Positions 1 to 9,131 are shown, counted from the first letter of the stretch. The stretch: DNA of 64,000 nucleotides from Oceanobacillus bengalensis (GCF_003628445.1 NZ_RBZO01000003.1:62001-126000), one strand, 5' to 3'. Notes: generated by a model from the letters alone, not told the origin. A program made the numbers and translations.

Positions 1-292
1 ATATGGTAAAGCGTAAATATAAGAATAGCAAGTAGGAAATGAAGGGAAATGGCAAATTGTTCAACCATTTATAACATCGGGCCATTCCCCCTAAAGCATC
101 TATATAAACGTTTAACCTGTAGCTCTAGAAACTGCATGTTAAACGATATTTGTTATATAGCATATGTTTTCTTCGTAAAACTATAGATGTTAAGTCTTTC
201 TAATTTTGGAGTTATTTTGTGACAATTTTCATACATAAGTAGATTTTTTATTTTATTTACTATATACTAATCTTGATACAGGAGGGATAAAT
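1..292. other. intergenic left edge, no gene seen
   Basis: No open frame with a convincing ribosome-binding site is visible on either strand. The only structure noticed is a dyad, GTTTAAC (110-116) facing GTTAAAC (138-144), with no T-run after it. The last about 100 bases are AT-rich and must hold the yqzM promoter, but no -35/-10 pair is clear enough to assign. Confidence 0.5.
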
Positions 293-430
293 ATGAACGA
301 ATTCGAACAAAACCCACAGTCTGCTCATAGCAATGACGTTGTAGATTCCATTAAAGGATTTGCTTTTTCTTTCCTATTTTTCGTAATCATTTTTGCTATT
401 GGCGTTACAATTAGTGTGGTTACTGGTTAA
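293..430 (+). CDS. yqzM: YqzM family small membrane protein
   Basis: A 45-residue protein starting at ATG 293, preceded by a strong GGAGGG at 281-286. The N-terminal 20 residues are polar (MNEFEQNPQSAHSNDVVDSI). They are followed by one hydrophobic segment (about residues 23-44) that would span the membrane. Size, topology and position beside comEC, on the opposite strand, match YqzM of Bacillus subtilis, a conserved small protein of Bacillaceae with no assigned function. A terminator follows at 465-500, so it looks monocistronic. The assignment rests on family resemblance and synteny; function is unknown. Confidence 0.8.
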   Translation: MNEFEQNPQSAHSNDVVDSIKGFAFSFLFFVIIFAIGVTISVVTG

Positions 431-464
431 ATAGGAAACAAACCAACAAATAATGTTTCCGATC

Positions 465-500
465 AAAGAGACTGAATTGCTTGTAAGCGCAGTCTCTTTT
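465..500 (+). terminator. intrinsic terminator of yqzM
   Basis: AAAGAGACTG (465-474) pairs with CAGTCTCTTT (490-499), followed by a short T-run on the + strand. The convergent comEC ends at 525, so the hairpin may also slow transcription from the other side, although the T-run on that strand is short. Confidence 0.75.
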
Positions 501-524
501 TATTGTTCCTTTCGATGTCATATA

Positions 525-2816
525 CTATGGGAAAAAGGAGAAAAAAGTTCCACTTTCAGCTTTGAATCGATACTGTATCATCCCCTGCTGATCTGAACGT
601 AAGGTAGTAATAGCTTCATCAGCAAGTAACTGCAAAACATCTTGAGAGGGGTGACCATACATATTATTCTGACCTACTGGAATAAGTGCAACTTCTGGAT
701 TTATGTGTTGGAGATAAAGATGATTTGTAGAGGTGTTGCTTCCATGATGCGCAACTTTTAGTACATCTGCATGTAAGCTAGGGTATCGTTTAATTAACTC
801 CCTTTCAACTACATCACTTATATCCCCCGTAAACAACCATTTTAAACCTCCAATTTCTGTATACAATATTAGTGAATTATCATTTACCGAGGAATACTGC
901 TGGGAAGGCCCCAAAACAGCTAATTCTTGCCCCTTCACATTTACCGTCGTATTGTATGTGACCTGCTCTACATTTACTTTATCCTGTATTCTTTGTTTTT
1001 GTTCTGCTGGTAATTCAAAATATTCACTAACAACTATTTTCCCTACTTCTTTATCCTCCAGCAAATTTGAAACACTTCCAATATGATCCGCATCTTCATG
1101 CGTAAGAAAAACAACATCAATCTTCTGTATTCCTCTTGAATCAAGGTAAGGCTTAATAATCTGCTTATATACAGCATCTGTTGCCCCTGCTTCATCAAAA
1201 GAAACCCTTGCACCCGCATCGATCATAAAGACACCTTTTCTGTAAGGTAATTCAATGACAAAAGCATCTCCTTGTCCAATATCAAGCATTGTAACTGTTC
1301 CTACTGGAGAAAAATATGGACGCAGTGCCAAATAGAAAATAATGATGGTGATGCACGCACCAGATTTCCATGCTTTGTTTAATTTCTTTTGTTCGATATT
1401 ATTCATAAAAGCTAGAAGGAAAACATAGTACACAATTGTAAAACCTAAGGAAAAGTTTCCAATTAGCCATGGGTAGTCTGCTACCCTGTCAACCCAATGA
1501 ATAAAAGACAGGACGTACTCATGAATAAAAACAAATGCTTGGTCTAGAAATCGTATAATTGGTAAAGGTAATATCGATAATGGAAGTAGTACGTACATAA
1601 ATGGAATCACAATGATGGAGAAATATGGGATAACAATGACATTTAGAAGAATAGAAAGTGGTTGGAAAATGGTAAAATAATTAAATTGTAGTGGAATAAT
1701 AATCATTTGTGAAACAAAACTAATGTTTAGGGCTTGGAAAAAACCATTACCTGTCTGAAAAATCCACCTTTTCGAGAGGAGGATACTAAAGGTAACGAGA
1801 AATGACAACTGGAAACCAACATGATAAATAACATGTGGCTCAATTAGGATTAAAAGGATAAAAACAATAGAAAGAATATCTGTAACACTGTAAGTTACCT
1901 TAAGCTTACTTAATAGAATAAAACACATTACCATCAAACTCGCTCGCCACACTGAGGGTTCACCACCAGCAAGTAAAGCATACACAGGCAATATCCAAAT
2001 TACTACCCATTGCGCTTTTTCTCTTGTTAATAAATTTAATTTAATCATTAACAAATATAGAAAACCAAGTAACAGCCCAATGTGTGTACCAGAAATAGCG
2101 ATAATATGCGATAATCCCCACCTTTGGAATAATTCAACTGTTTCTTTGTCCAATGAAGTGTCATCGCCTAAAACAAGAGAGTTTAGCCATGAAGCGGTAT
2201 AGGGACTAACACTTTCTTTTATTGTGTTGATTAATTGTAAGCGAAGTTTGTAGAAACGGTTTAAGAAAGACGAACCTTCACAATGAATGTCACCGAGCGA
2301 ACGCAAGATAATTTGATAAGATATATTTTGTTTTAGGAGGTAATCTCGGTAATTAAATTGTCCTTTATTCCTACTTTCATTCGGGGATTCTGATTCTCCT
2401 TTAATGGTACAATTAGCTCCATAATTCAAAGAAAAATTGTGGGGATCTTTAGGTAGGTCATTCTTATCAATAAAGTAAAGAATGAGAAGTTGATTGCTCG
2501 TTTTCTTCTCTTCAAAAATAAATTCAATCTTTGATTCAGAAACCTTAACTTCACTTATAATTTCACCATAAAAAGCTTCAGATTCTACTTCCTGTTGGGG
2601 AGAAATTACAGACGGGACATTTACATCAGGAATATAATGAGGGAATACGAGGAGAAAGGTTAAGGACACCAGAACTGGAATTTTCCCTAACCTTTCACTG
2701 AAAAACAAATAAAATAACCACACAATAATTGCAAAAACAAACAAATAACTATGCATAATTACCGTAAATGCTGCTGCAACAACCGACAATGCTGCAATAT
2801 GCCAATATCCTTTCAA
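525..2816 (-). CDS. comEC: ComEC DNA internalization channel / Rec2 family
   Basis: Polytopic membrane protein of 763 residues, close to the usual ComEC length. It forms the channel that takes single-stranded transforming DNA across the cytoplasmic membrane. The N-terminus has membrane segments and a soluble domain. A central hydrophobic Competence domain follows (about residues 190-500). The C-terminal metallo-beta-lactamase domain (about 505-763) carries HEDADHIGS near 572 and HHGS near 687, the family metal ligands. The start is TTG at 2816: AGGTG lies 7 bases upstream and no better start is in frame. It is the last gene after comEA and comEB, with only a short gap after comEB. All three are on the minus strand, and no promoter is visible directly before comEC. 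The function is well established for the family; nothing here suggests inactivation. Confidence 0.95.
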   Translation of the reverse strand: MKGYWHIAALSVVAAAFTVIMHSYLFVFAIIVWLFYLFFSERLGKIPVLVSLTFLLVFPHYIPDVNVPSVISPQQEVESEAFYGEIISEVKVSESKIEFIFEEKKTSNQLLILYFIDKNDLPKDPHNFSLNYGANCTIKGESESPNESRNKGQFNYRDYLLKQNISYQIILRSLGDIHCEGSSFLNRFYKLRLQLINTIKESVSPYTASWLNSLVLGDDTSLDKETVELFQRWGLSHIIAISGTHIGLLLGFLYLLMIKLNLLTREKAQWVVIWILPVYALLAGGEPSVWRASLMVMCFILLSKLKVTYSVTDILSIVFILLILIEPHVIYHVGFQLSFLVTFSILLSKRWIFQTGNGFFQALNISFVSQMIIIPLQFNYFTIFQPLSILLNVIVIPYFSIIVIPFMYVLLPLSILPLPIIRFLDQAFVFIHEYVLSFIHWVDRVADYPWLIGNFSLGFTIVYYVFLLAFMNNIEQKKLNKAWKSGACITIIIFYLALRPYFSPVGTVTMLDIGQGDAFVIELPYRKGVFMIDAGARVSFDEAGATDAVYKQIIKPYLDSRGIQKIDVVFLTHEDADHIGSVSNLLEDKEVGKIVVSEYFELPAEQKQRIQDKVNVEQVTYNTTVNVKGQELAVLGPSQQYSSVNDNSLILYTEIGGLKWLFTGDISDVVERELIKRYPSLHADVLKVAHHGSNTSTNHLYLQHINPEVALIPVGQNNMYGHPSQDVLQLLADEAITTLRSDQQGMIQYRFKAESGTFFSFFP

Positions 2817-2827
2817 AATACTTCACC

Positions 2828-3394
2828 TTATTCTAAATTAAAAATTTTATCCGCTTCTTTCTTTAATGCATCGATCTCTTCAAGGTTAACATTGCATTGA
2901 TCAAGTTTGCCAATTAATGTTTTAACAAATCTATTTTTTTCCTGATAATTTGTATCAACAGCTAAGTAATCTAGTTTCACCTTTTTTGTTTCAATTCCTG
3001 CTTCTGCAAATAACTGAATGGCATACTCATGATTATGATAGTCCTCTGCATAATAAACGGTTGTAATTCCACTTTGAATAATCTGTTTGCAACATTGTAA
3101 GCATGGGTAATGCGTTACATAAAGGTCTGCGTTATCCGTTGGCACACCGAACTTAGCACATTGCAGGAGCGCATTTGCTTCCGCATGTACCGTTCTAACA
3201 CAATGACCATCAATTACATTACAACCTTCATCAACACAATGCACACTACCCGAAACACTTCCATTATACCCACCTGCAATAATTCGCTTATCACGGACTA
3301 TCGTTGCCCCAACCATTAATCGCGTACAGGTACTTCTTAATGCTAGTAAATGACTTTGTGCCATAAAATATTGATCCCAAGATATTCTTTCCAT
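2828..3394 (-). CDS. comEB: ComEB, dCMP deaminase-type protein
   Basis: A 188-residue cytidine/deoxycytidylate deaminase-fold protein. The zinc site is visible as HAEANA (about residue 85) and PCLQCC (about 110), and it also has the extra Cys/His insertion typical of dCMP deaminases (CVDEGC..GHC). The family converts dCMP to dUMP. In B. subtilis the gene sits in the comE operon but is dispensable for transformation. The start is placed at the ATG at 3394 (MERISWDQYF) because AAGGAG lies 9 bases upstream and B. subtilis ComEB begins the same way. An upstream in-frame ATG at 3412 has no such site. The gap to comEA is 78 bases. Confidence 0.93.
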   Translation of the reverse strand: MERISWDQYFMAQSHLLALRSTCTRLMVGATIVRDKRIIAGGYNGSVSGSVHCVDEGCNVIDGHCVRTVHAEANALLQCAKFGVPTDNADLYVTHYPCLQCCKQIIQSGITTVYYAEDYHNHEYAIQLFAEAGIETKKVKLDYLAVDTNYQEKNRFVKTLIGKLDQCNVNLEEIDALKKEADKIFNLE

Positions 3395-3472
3395 ATACGT
3401 AGACTCCTTCATTCGTTTTCTTTAAGTTTACATGCCATCGACAAATTCCGTCAACAGGCGATTTGAAAGTCA

Positions 3473-4063
3473 CTAAGGTACTTGAATCTCCTCTTTTATA
3501 TTTTCTAACGTCTTCTCACCGATTCCTGATACTTCTAGCAAATCCTCTACCGTTTGAAAATATCCTTGCTCTTCACGATGTTGAATAATCGCCTCTGCTT
3601 TTGAAGGTCCAATTCCACTTAAGCCTTCAATTTCTTCTTTTGATGCACTGTTAATTCTTATTTTACTCGAATCGTTTGTTGGCCCTGTTTGTATATTCGA
3701 AACATCGCCTATTACAGGTATGAAAATGATCATTTCATCATGTACCTTTTGTGCCAAGTTCACAGTTGTTTGGTCAGCATCAGCTGTAAAACCACCAGCT
3801 TTTTTAATGACATCATTTACTCTTGCATCAATATTCATTTCATAGACACCAGGGTTTACCACCCCTCCTTTCACGTCAACAACTGCACTATCTTGCGTTT
3901 CCGTTTCTATTGAACTTTCTTCTGGAAGAAGGTTATTAGAAGAAGTTACTGCGGTTAAATCACCATCTGGTTCATTAAAGTCTTCTCTTGTAAAGAAAAG
4001 AAATAGAAGAAAAACAATACAAGTGAGGATAACGAAGGAACCTTTCTTAAGAAGGTTAAGCAT
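3473..4063 (-). CDS. comEA: ComEA DNA-binding competence receptor
   Basis: A 196-residue protein with an N-terminal membrane anchor (about residues 10-25) and an acidic linker. A SLBB-like domain follows (about 58-115, starting VDVKGGVVNPGVYEM). The C-terminal tandem helix-hairpin-helix domain carries INSASKEEIEGLSGIGPSKA. ComEA binds double-stranded DNA outside the membrane and hands it to ComEC. The ribosome-binding site GGAGGT is 7 bases before the ATG. One AAAA-N5-TTTT string lies just upstream, but too close to the start to be a credible ComK box. comER, usually divergent from comEA in Bacillus, is not here; a repeat occupies 4182-4487 instead. Confidence 0.94.
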   Translation of the reverse strand: MLNLLKKGSFVILTCIVFLLFLFFTREDFNEPDGDLTAVTSSNNLLPEESSIETETQDSAVVDVKGGVVNPGVYEMNIDARVNDVIKKAGGFTADADQTTVNLAQKVHDEMIIFIPVIGDVSNIQTGPTNDSSKIRINSASKEEIEGLSGIGPSKAEAIIQHREEQGYFQTVEDLLEVSGIGEKTLENIKEEIQVP

Positions 4064-4181
4064 GTAGAATTACCTCCAATTTAAAAAATAATTTTGCGGA
4101 AGGATAAAGAAGAAGTTTACCATACGGCCGCTTTGTGAGTGACTGTTACTTATTCTCATCATTGATATTTAATGAGCGGTA

Positions 4182-4487
4182 GATGTAAAGTGTGGACTAT
4201 TTGAATTCAGTATTGGTGAAGCACGTCGTTCCGGAAACACACTTCGCGCACCTTAAGGCGGCTGATGAGCCCCCTTACTACGGTGTCTACTTCACTAGTC
4301 TGGGTGAGTGTAGGGCGGTGACTCCTGCGGGAATAGCACGTGTCCGAAGACCCCGGAAGAAGCGTTCTGTGCTTCTGAGGAGGCTGAGGCCGTGCCCTAA
4401 GGTCCGCATCCGCCCGGAGCGATCCGAGACGGCGAGATGTGCTCCAATTTAAGATAATCTGAATTAAGTTAGTTTGGAGTTTATACA
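4182..4487. repeat. large dispersed repeat, copy 1 (GATATAAA-ended type 2)
   Basis: GC-rich block between comEA and yqeM. The imperfect inverted ends are GATGTAAA (4182-4189) and TTTATACA (4480-4487). It shares its left part (TTTGAATTCAGTATTG...CACACTTCGCGCACCTTA) and right part (TCTGAATTAAGTTAG) with 16043-16425. The internal module ACTCCTGCGGGAA...GGCTGAGGCCGTGCCC recurs at 26211, 40659 and 57193. Here the module arms are GGGCGG (4313-4318) and CCGCCC (4410-4415). Frames open across it on both strands but have no ribosome-binding site and simply translate the repeat. Confidence 0.8.
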
Positions 4488-4595
4488 TTTTACGTCATAA
4501 ATAAATGATGGAAGGCAATAAAATTTCTAAAAAAACCTACCATTTCGTCTCAATACATACTTATTCGACACAAACTACTATATTCCTGCAAAAAC

Positions 4596-4633
4596 AAAAA
4601 GATTGGGATAAATGATTTATCCCAATCTTTTTT
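4596..4633 (-). terminator. intrinsic terminator overlapping the yqeM stop
   Basis: AAAAAGATTGGGATAAA and TTTATCCCAATCTTTTT form a near-perfect hairpin flanked by A- and T-runs. The last codons and stop of yqeM (stop at 4617-4619) lie inside the hairpin. It ends the yqeG-yqeM operon and would also work for + strand transcripts. Confidence 0.9.
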
Positions 4634-5363
4634 CAGCTGAAAAGAAAATTCTTTCTGCATTTTCATGTATGTTTTCTTGATTTAATGAAAAATCAGCATA
4701 GATTTTCACATTTTCAAATCCTGCTTCATATAAAATTTTTTCATAAAATTGTATAGAATAAGTTCGCTGATGATGGTATTCATCAAACCGTATATATTTT
4801 CCATCATCCAATGAGAAAAAGGTTAAATCATGGTACATTTCACCGGGTACATCTCCTTGTGAACAGTACCAAATATATGCAGCATCATCTAATACATCTG
4901 CAAAGGTATTATTTTTATAATGATTCTCTACTTGATGGAGCGAATGTACATCAAATAAAAAAATACCGCCATTTTTTAATAGATCAAAGGTTCGTTGAAA
5001 TACGTTCTGTAGTTCTTCTTCTTCTGTAATATAATTTATAACATCACAATAACTAACAGCTACATCGATATCGGATAATCCTTCAAGCTCCCGCAAGTCT
5101 TGATGAAGCCACTGAATGGATAAATTTCTTTCGTTCGCTTTATGTTCCGCATATGCGAGCATATCTGTAGAATTATCCACACCAATCAATTGGTACCCTG
5201 CTGCACTTAATCTTGTTGTTATTTCTCCAGTCCCACAGCCGAGGTCTACCATTTTATTAATGTCCCTATTCTTTAACTTTTCAATGGTGAAGTTGGCCCA
5301 TTCATCATAAGGAGCTTCACTCATTAACTTATCGTAAAGATTCGCCATTTGTTGATACGCCAT
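4617..5363 (-). CDS. yqeM: class I SAM-dependent methyltransferase YqeM
   Basis: A 248-residue methyltransferase with the SAM-binding motif I VDLGCGTGEIT near residue 38. The acidic residue of motif II follows (GVDNS), then the post-I and motif IV region (DIDVAVSYCDVINYI). The substrate of YqeM is not established as far as I know. Position after rsfS, with only 4 bases between, places it in the ribosome-assembly and NAD operon, where it is the last gene. Its stop codon lies inside the operon terminator, so the C-terminal KRLG is encoded by a hairpin arm. Confidence 0.88.
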   Translation of the reverse strand: MAYQQMANLYDKLMSEAPYDEWANFTIEKLKNRDINKMVDLGCGTGEITTRLSAAGYQLIGVDNSTDMLAYAEHKANERNLSIQWLHQDLRELEGLSDIDVAVSYCDVINYITEEEELQNVFQRTFDLLKNGGIFLFDVHSLHQVENHYKNNTFADVLDDAAYIWYCSQGDVPGEMYHDLTFFSLDDGKYIRFDEYHHQRTYSIQFYEKILYEAGFENVKIYADFSLNQENIHENAERIFFSAEKRLG

Positions 5364-5367
5364 ATGT

Positions 5368-5724
5368 TTATCCTTCTAACCCAAATTGTAGGGGTACACG
5401 GTTAGCATCGCCCCAAAGGCGCTCTAAATTATAGTAGTTACGTTCATCTTTATGGAAAATATGGCAAACTATACCACCAACATCGACCAATATCCATCGA
5501 GCTTGCTCAAAACCTTCCATACGTTTCACATCAATATCCTGTTCCTGCATCTTCTCTTTAATCCCTCTTGCAATGGATTGAACTTGACGCTCATTGTTTC
5601 CATGACAAATAACAAAGTAATCAGCAATTAACGAAACTTGCTGCATATCTAAGGCTACAATGTCCTCTGCTCGTTTGTCATCACATGCTGTTGCAATTTG
5701 TTGTAAGATTTCTTTATTTTCCAT
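5368..5724 (-). CDS. rsfS: ribosome silencing factor RsfS (YqeL)
   Basis: A 118-residue RsfS/Iojap/DUF143 protein. It binds ribosomal protein uL14 on the 50S subunit and blocks joining to 30S, slowing translation when nutrients are short. Hallmarks visible are the ADYFVICHGNNERQVQSIARGI stretch split around residue 40, then RWILVDVGGIVCHIFHKDERNYYNLERLW at the C-terminal half, and family-normal length. It lies 4 bases downstream of yqeK in the operon. Confidence 0.95.
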   Translation of the reverse strand: MENKEILQQIATACDDKRAEDIVALDMQQVSLIADYFVICHGNNERQVQSIARGIKEKMQEQDIDVKRMEGFEQARWILVDVGGIVCHIFHKDERNYYNLERLWGDANRVPLQFGLEG

Positions 5725-5728
5725 CTAA

Positions 5729-6304
5729 TTAATTACCTCCATTAACACGTTTTGTTAAGTCATTATATGCATGAAATGTATCAGGGTAAATACTTGCACC
5801 TTTGCTAAGTAAATGATTAATCGTATTTTTTGATGCTAAAAGGCACGCCCCAAGTAAATCTTCCCGAGCAAGTTCACGAACCGCATGAACCCCTGGAAAA
5901 TCTCTACCCGGTTCGATATAATCTGCTAAGAAGATAATCATTTCCAGTTTACTCATATTTGCTCTACCAGTAGTATGATAGTAGATAGCACTCCTGATAT
6001 CACGATCAACTATCCCATATTCTTTTTCGACTAAAACAGAACCAACAGGTCCATGCCAAAGTTCATGGTGGAAATCTAGTAAATCTTTGGGGAGTGTGCG
6101 AGTAGATACGATACATCGCTTCATTTCTTCTAATGGTCTATACTTACAATAATCATGAAAAATAGCTGCTAAAGTCGCCTTCTCCTTTGATTCATTGTAT
6201 ATTCCTGCCAACTGCTCTGCCGTATCCGCTACCCGTAATGTATGTTCAAACCGTTTCTTCTTAAGATGAGGTTTAACGATTTCAATTGCGTTCTCTTTTT
6301 TCAT
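5729..6304 (-). CDS. yqeK: YqeK, HD-domain diadenosine tetraphosphate hydrolase
   Basis: A 191-residue HD-superfamily protein. H...HD metal ligands are visible as RFEHTLRVAD (about 18-27) and IFHDYCKY (about 48-55). Downstream histidines lie in FHHELWHGPVG and IYYHTTGR, and IFLADYIEPGR is also present. Members of this family hydrolyse Ap4A symmetrically to two ADP. It begins inside the 3' end of nadD (23-base overlap), which suggests translational coupling; its ribosome-binding site (GGGAGAAGGGG) lies within nadD. Confidence 0.93.
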   Translation of the reverse strand: MKKENAIEIVKPHLKKKRFEHTLRVADTAEQLAGIYNESKEKATLAAIFHDYCKYRPLEEMKRCIVSTRTLPKDLLDFHHELWHGPVGSVLVEKEYGIVDRDIRSAIYYHTTGRANMSKLEMIIFLADYIEPGRDFPGVHAVRELAREDLLGACLLASKNTINHLLSKGASIYPDTFHAYNDLTKRVNGGN

Positions 6305-6860
6305 ATAACCCCTTCTCCCTAATATAAAGAATCACTTCTTCAGGTACGATATACTTTGTTGGTTTGTCATTACGTAATCGATTTCTTAGCATAGACGAGG
6401 AAATATCAATCATTGGAATATCAACTTCAGTGATTGGATAATCGGTTTCCAGCCCATATCCTGCCCGCTTTACCCCAACAAATTGCACTAATTCGACTAA
6501 CTCTTCTATTTTATACCAATGTGGTAAATATTCCACCATGTCTGCTCCGATGATAAAATAGAACTGGTTCTCTGGAAAATTCTTTCTTAATTCCTTCATT
6601 GTATCTAGTGTATACGATTTACCAGATCGCTCAATCTCAATGGTATTCACTTTAAAATAGTCATTACTTGAAGTAGCGATATCAAGCATTTTTAGGCGAT
6701 GTTGTGCACTTGTCTTAGAATAATCCTTATGCGGAGGCGTGTAGGTCGGGATAAACCAAATTTCTTCTAAACCAAGTGAAACACGTACTTCCTCCGCTAT
6801 TAATAAATGGCCTAAATGAGGAGGATCAAATGTCCCTCCTAGTATTCCAATCCGCTTCAT
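6282..6860 (-). CDS. nadD: nicotinate-nucleotide adenylyltransferase NadD
   Basis: A 192-residue nucleotidyltransferase that joins ATP and nicotinate mononucleotide to make deamido-NAD. The GGTFDPPHLGHLL motif (residues about 7-19) gives the HxGH signature, and ISSSMLRNRL near the C-terminus is the second ATP-binding motif. The start at 6860 (MKRIGILGG) is chosen because AAGGAG precedes it and it aligns with the family. A longer frame to 6944 would run back into yhbY and has no site. It overlaps yqeK. nadE, the last step of the pathway, is also in this window at 59795. Confidence 0.95.
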   Translation of the reverse strand: MKRIGILGGTFDPPHLGHLLIAEEVRVSLGLEEIWFIPTYTPPHKDYSKTSAQHRLKMLDIATSSNDYFKVNTIEIERSGKSYTLDTMKELRKNFPENQFYFIIGADMVEYLPHWYKIEELVELVQFVGVKRAGYGLETDYPITEVDIPMIDISSSMLRNRLRNDKPTKYIVPEEVILYIREKGLYEKRERN

Positions 6861-6870
6861 ATTAAACTCC

Positions 6871-7161
6871 TTATGGTAACTGCAAGTGTTTATGCTCCGT
6901 AGATTCTTTGTACAATACAATATTATTCCCGATAATCTGGACAATCTCTGATTCCGTACCTTCAGATAATTGTTCTGCTACAATGTCTTTATCTTCCATA
7001 CAATTTTGTAAAATACTTACTTTTAGTATTTCCCGTTTTTCCAAAGCCTCCCCAATTTGTTTTATCATATTGTCATTTACCCCTTCTTTTCCAACTTGGA
7101 AAATTGGCTTTAAATGGTGAGCTTCTGAACGTAAAAATCTTTTCTGTTTACCTGTTAACAT
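6871..7161 (-). CDS. yhbY: CRM-domain RNA-binding protein YhbY (YqeI)
   Basis: A 96-residue protein made of a single CRM/KH-like RNA-binding domain. MLTGKQKRFLRSEAHHL and FQVGKEGVND carry the basic patch and the GxxG-like loop. Bacterial YhbY associates with pre-50S ribosomal particles. It starts one base after the aroE stop and ends 10 bases before nadD, inside the operon, in the same order as in B. subtilis. Confidence 0.93.
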   Translation of the reverse strand: MLTGKQKRFLRSEAHHLKPIFQVGKEGVNDNMIKQIGEALEKREILKVSILQNCMEDKDIVAEQLSEGTESEIVQIIGNNIVLYKESTEHKHLQLP

Positions 7162-7162
7162 A

Positions 7163-8005
7163 CTATCTTCCTTCCAAAATTTGTTGTAAATCTTGATCCA
7201 TATTGCCTATCGGTACTTTTACACCTGTCCATATTTCAAATGCTAATTGCGCTTGATATAAGAGCATCGTATGTCCAAAATGAATATTCGCACCTTTTGC
7301 TTCTCCTTGACGAAGGAAGCTCGTTCTTATTGGTTGATATACAATATCACTTAAAATCATCTGGGGTTTAAGAGACGGAATAGATACAATCATATCATTT
7401 ATATTCGGTTTCATCCCAACTGAAGTAGTCTGGATTACTAAATCATATTCTTCCAAATACTTCTTTACATCCTTTAGTAATATGATAGTAGATTTTGTCT
7501 CTTTATTTTTAAACCTTATTAGTTCATTCGCCTTCGCAGCCGTTCGATTTGTCAAATCAATGGCTCTGAAGCCAGCCTCATCTAGAGCATAATAAATCCC
7601 TCTTGCTGCTCCACCAGCTCCTATAATCAAGATTCTTCCGGAACGATTTTCTAGTACAGATGGATACTTAGCCTCTAATGAACGCAAATATCCAATTCCA
7701 TCCGTATTATAACCAATCCATTTTCCTGCTTTATTAACGACGGTATTTACTGCCCCTATTTTTTCTGCATAGGCGTCTATACCATCTAGAAACGGAATAA
7801 TTTTTTGTTTATATGGAACCGTAACATTAAATCCATCAATAGGATTTTCTTTCATTTGATAAATTTCCTCTTCAAATGAAGCTGGCTCAATTTCATTGAT
7901 CGTATATGTTCCCTCAAGATTAGCTTTTCTCAAAAATTGTTCGTGTATCCATGGTGAAAGCGAATGTTTAACTGGATACCCAATAACTTTGAAACATAAC
8001 TCCAT
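7163..8005 (-). CDS. aroE: shikimate dehydrogenase AroE
   Basis: A 280-residue NADP-dependent enzyme reducing 3-dehydroshikimate to shikimate in aromatic amino acid synthesis. The shikimate-binding region reads VKHSLSPWIHEQF, with the catalytic lysine in FNVTVPYKQ (about residue 66). Asp is in YNTDGIGY (about 102). The dinucleotide-binding loop is IIGAGGAARGIYYAL (about 127). The C-terminal LLYQAQLAFEIWTG is typical. It sits between yqeH and yhbY, as in B. subtilis. Confidence 0.95.
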   Translation of the reverse strand: MELCFKVIGYPVKHSLSPWIHEQFLRKANLEGTYTINEIEPASFEEEIYQMKENPIDGFNVTVPYKQKIIPFLDGIDAYAEKIGAVNTVVNKAGKWIGYNTDGIGYLRSLEAKYPSVLENRSGRILIIGAGGAARGIYYALDEAGFRAIDLTNRTAAKANELIRFKNKETKSTIILLKDVKKYLEEYDLVIQTTSVGMKPNINDMIVSIPSLKPQMILSDIVYQPIRTSFLRQGEAKGANIHFGHTMLLYQAQLAFEIWTGVKVPIGNMDQDLQQILEGR

Positions 8006-8028
8006 AAACTTCTCCCCCGTATATCAAG

Positions 8029-9129
8029 TTAGATTAAAGATTTCCTGATTGAAACAGCAACTCCTTTAGGACTATGCGCGCATACGGTTGCACCCTCTCC
8101 TGACAAACTTATCCATCCTAAACCTGGAAATACGATATCTGTTTTATCAGCACTAACTTTAAACGTACTCTCTGTTAATTCCGGTAGCATTTCCAACGTT
8201 TTCTCGTTCGGCGGAGATAATAACTCTCCTACGTGTTTTTCATACAAATTATCCGCATTCTCTAATTTCGTGCGATGGACTTCCAGTTCGTTTGCAAAAT
8301 AACAAACAAAGGATTGCCGTTCCCCTTTAATAAAATCAATACGTGCAAGTCCTCCAATAAACAATGTTTGTCCACTGTTTAGCTGATAAACTCTTGGTTT
8401 TATTTCCTTTTTTGGAGTAATGACTTTTAAATCTTCATCAGAAATGTAATGAGCAAATTGCTGCTTATTTACAATTCCAGGTGTGTCAATTAAGGAACTA
8501 TGAGCATCTAAAGGAATTTCAATAAAACCTAAAGTAGTACCTGGGAAATACGAAGTCGTAATGACCTCATTTAATCCAGTTGATTGTTTAATGAGTCGAT
8601 TGATAAATGTAGACTTTCCAACATTTGTCGTACCTACAATATAAACATCTTTCTGTTTGCGATGTACCTCTATCTGGCCAGTTAATTCTTCAATCCCGTA
8701 TCCTTTAGCAGAAGAAATTAAGAAAATGTCCAATACTTTGATACCCGCTTCCTTTGCTTGGGAACGAAGCCACTGCGTTAATTTCTGCTTATTCGTCGAT
8801 TTCGGTAATAAATCCATTTTATTACCCACTAAAATTATTGGATTGTCCCCAGTTATTCTAGGTAATCCTTTAATCAAACTGCCGCTCACATCAAAAATAT
8901 CAATAACATGGACAACTAATCCATTCGCATTTCTTATCTGACTTACCATGGATAGAAAGTCATCATCCGTAATTGAAACATCCTCGATCTCATTATAATG
9001 TTTTAACCGAAAACATCTCCTGCACAATATGTTTTCTTTTTCCAAAGATGATTTTGGAGTATAACCAAGCTTTTTTTGGTCCACTGTTTGAATCGGTGTA
9101 CCACAGCCCTGGCAATGTATTTTATCCAA
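8029..9129 (-). CDS. yqeH: ribosome biogenesis GTPase YqeH
   Basis: A 366-residue circularly permuted GTPase needed for 30S assembly. An N-terminal treble-clef zinc finger (CQGCG...CRRCF) is followed by G motifs in permuted order: G4 NKMDLL (about 104), G5 SSAKGYG, G1 GTTNVGKSTFINRL (about 166), then G3 DTPG (about 217). The C-terminal RNA-binding domain follows. The start is TTG at 9129, with GGGAGGAA upstream. Only two bases separate it from yqeG, so the two are probably translationally coupled. Confidence 0.95.
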   Translation of the reverse strand: MDKIHCQGCGTPIQTVDQKKLGYTPKSSLEKENILCRRCFRLKHYNEIEDVSITDDDFLSMVSQIRNANGLVVHVIDIFDVSGSLIKGLPRITGDNPIILVGNKMDLLPKSTNKQKLTQWLRSQAKEAGIKVLDIFLISSAKGYGIEELTGQIEVHRKQKDVYIVGTTNVGKSTFINRLIKQSTGLNEVITTSYFPGTTLGFIEIPLDAHSSLIDTPGIVNKQQFAHYISDEDLKVITPKKEIKPRVYQLNSGQTLFIGGLARIDFIKGERQSFVCYFANELEVHRTKLENADNLYEKHVGELLSPPNEKTLEMLPELTESTFKVSADKTDIVFPGLGWISLSGEGATVCAHSPKGVAVSIRKSLI

Positions 9130-9131
9130 GC

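Noticed and set aside
110-144. GTTTAAC/GTTAAAC dyad as a terminator or operator
   Set aside because: Only 7 base pairs with a 21-base loop, no T-run, and no other support.
4064-4100. AAAA-N5-TTTT string upstream of comEA as a ComK box
   Set aside because: Only one box, and it lies between the presumed promoter position and the ribosome-binding site; AT-rich sequence makes it likely by chance.
4192-4488. Open frames of 86 and 93 codons on both strands
   Set aside because: They translate the dispersed repeat (4182-4487), lack ribosome-binding sites and are rich in Arg/Pro as expected from GC-rich palindromes.
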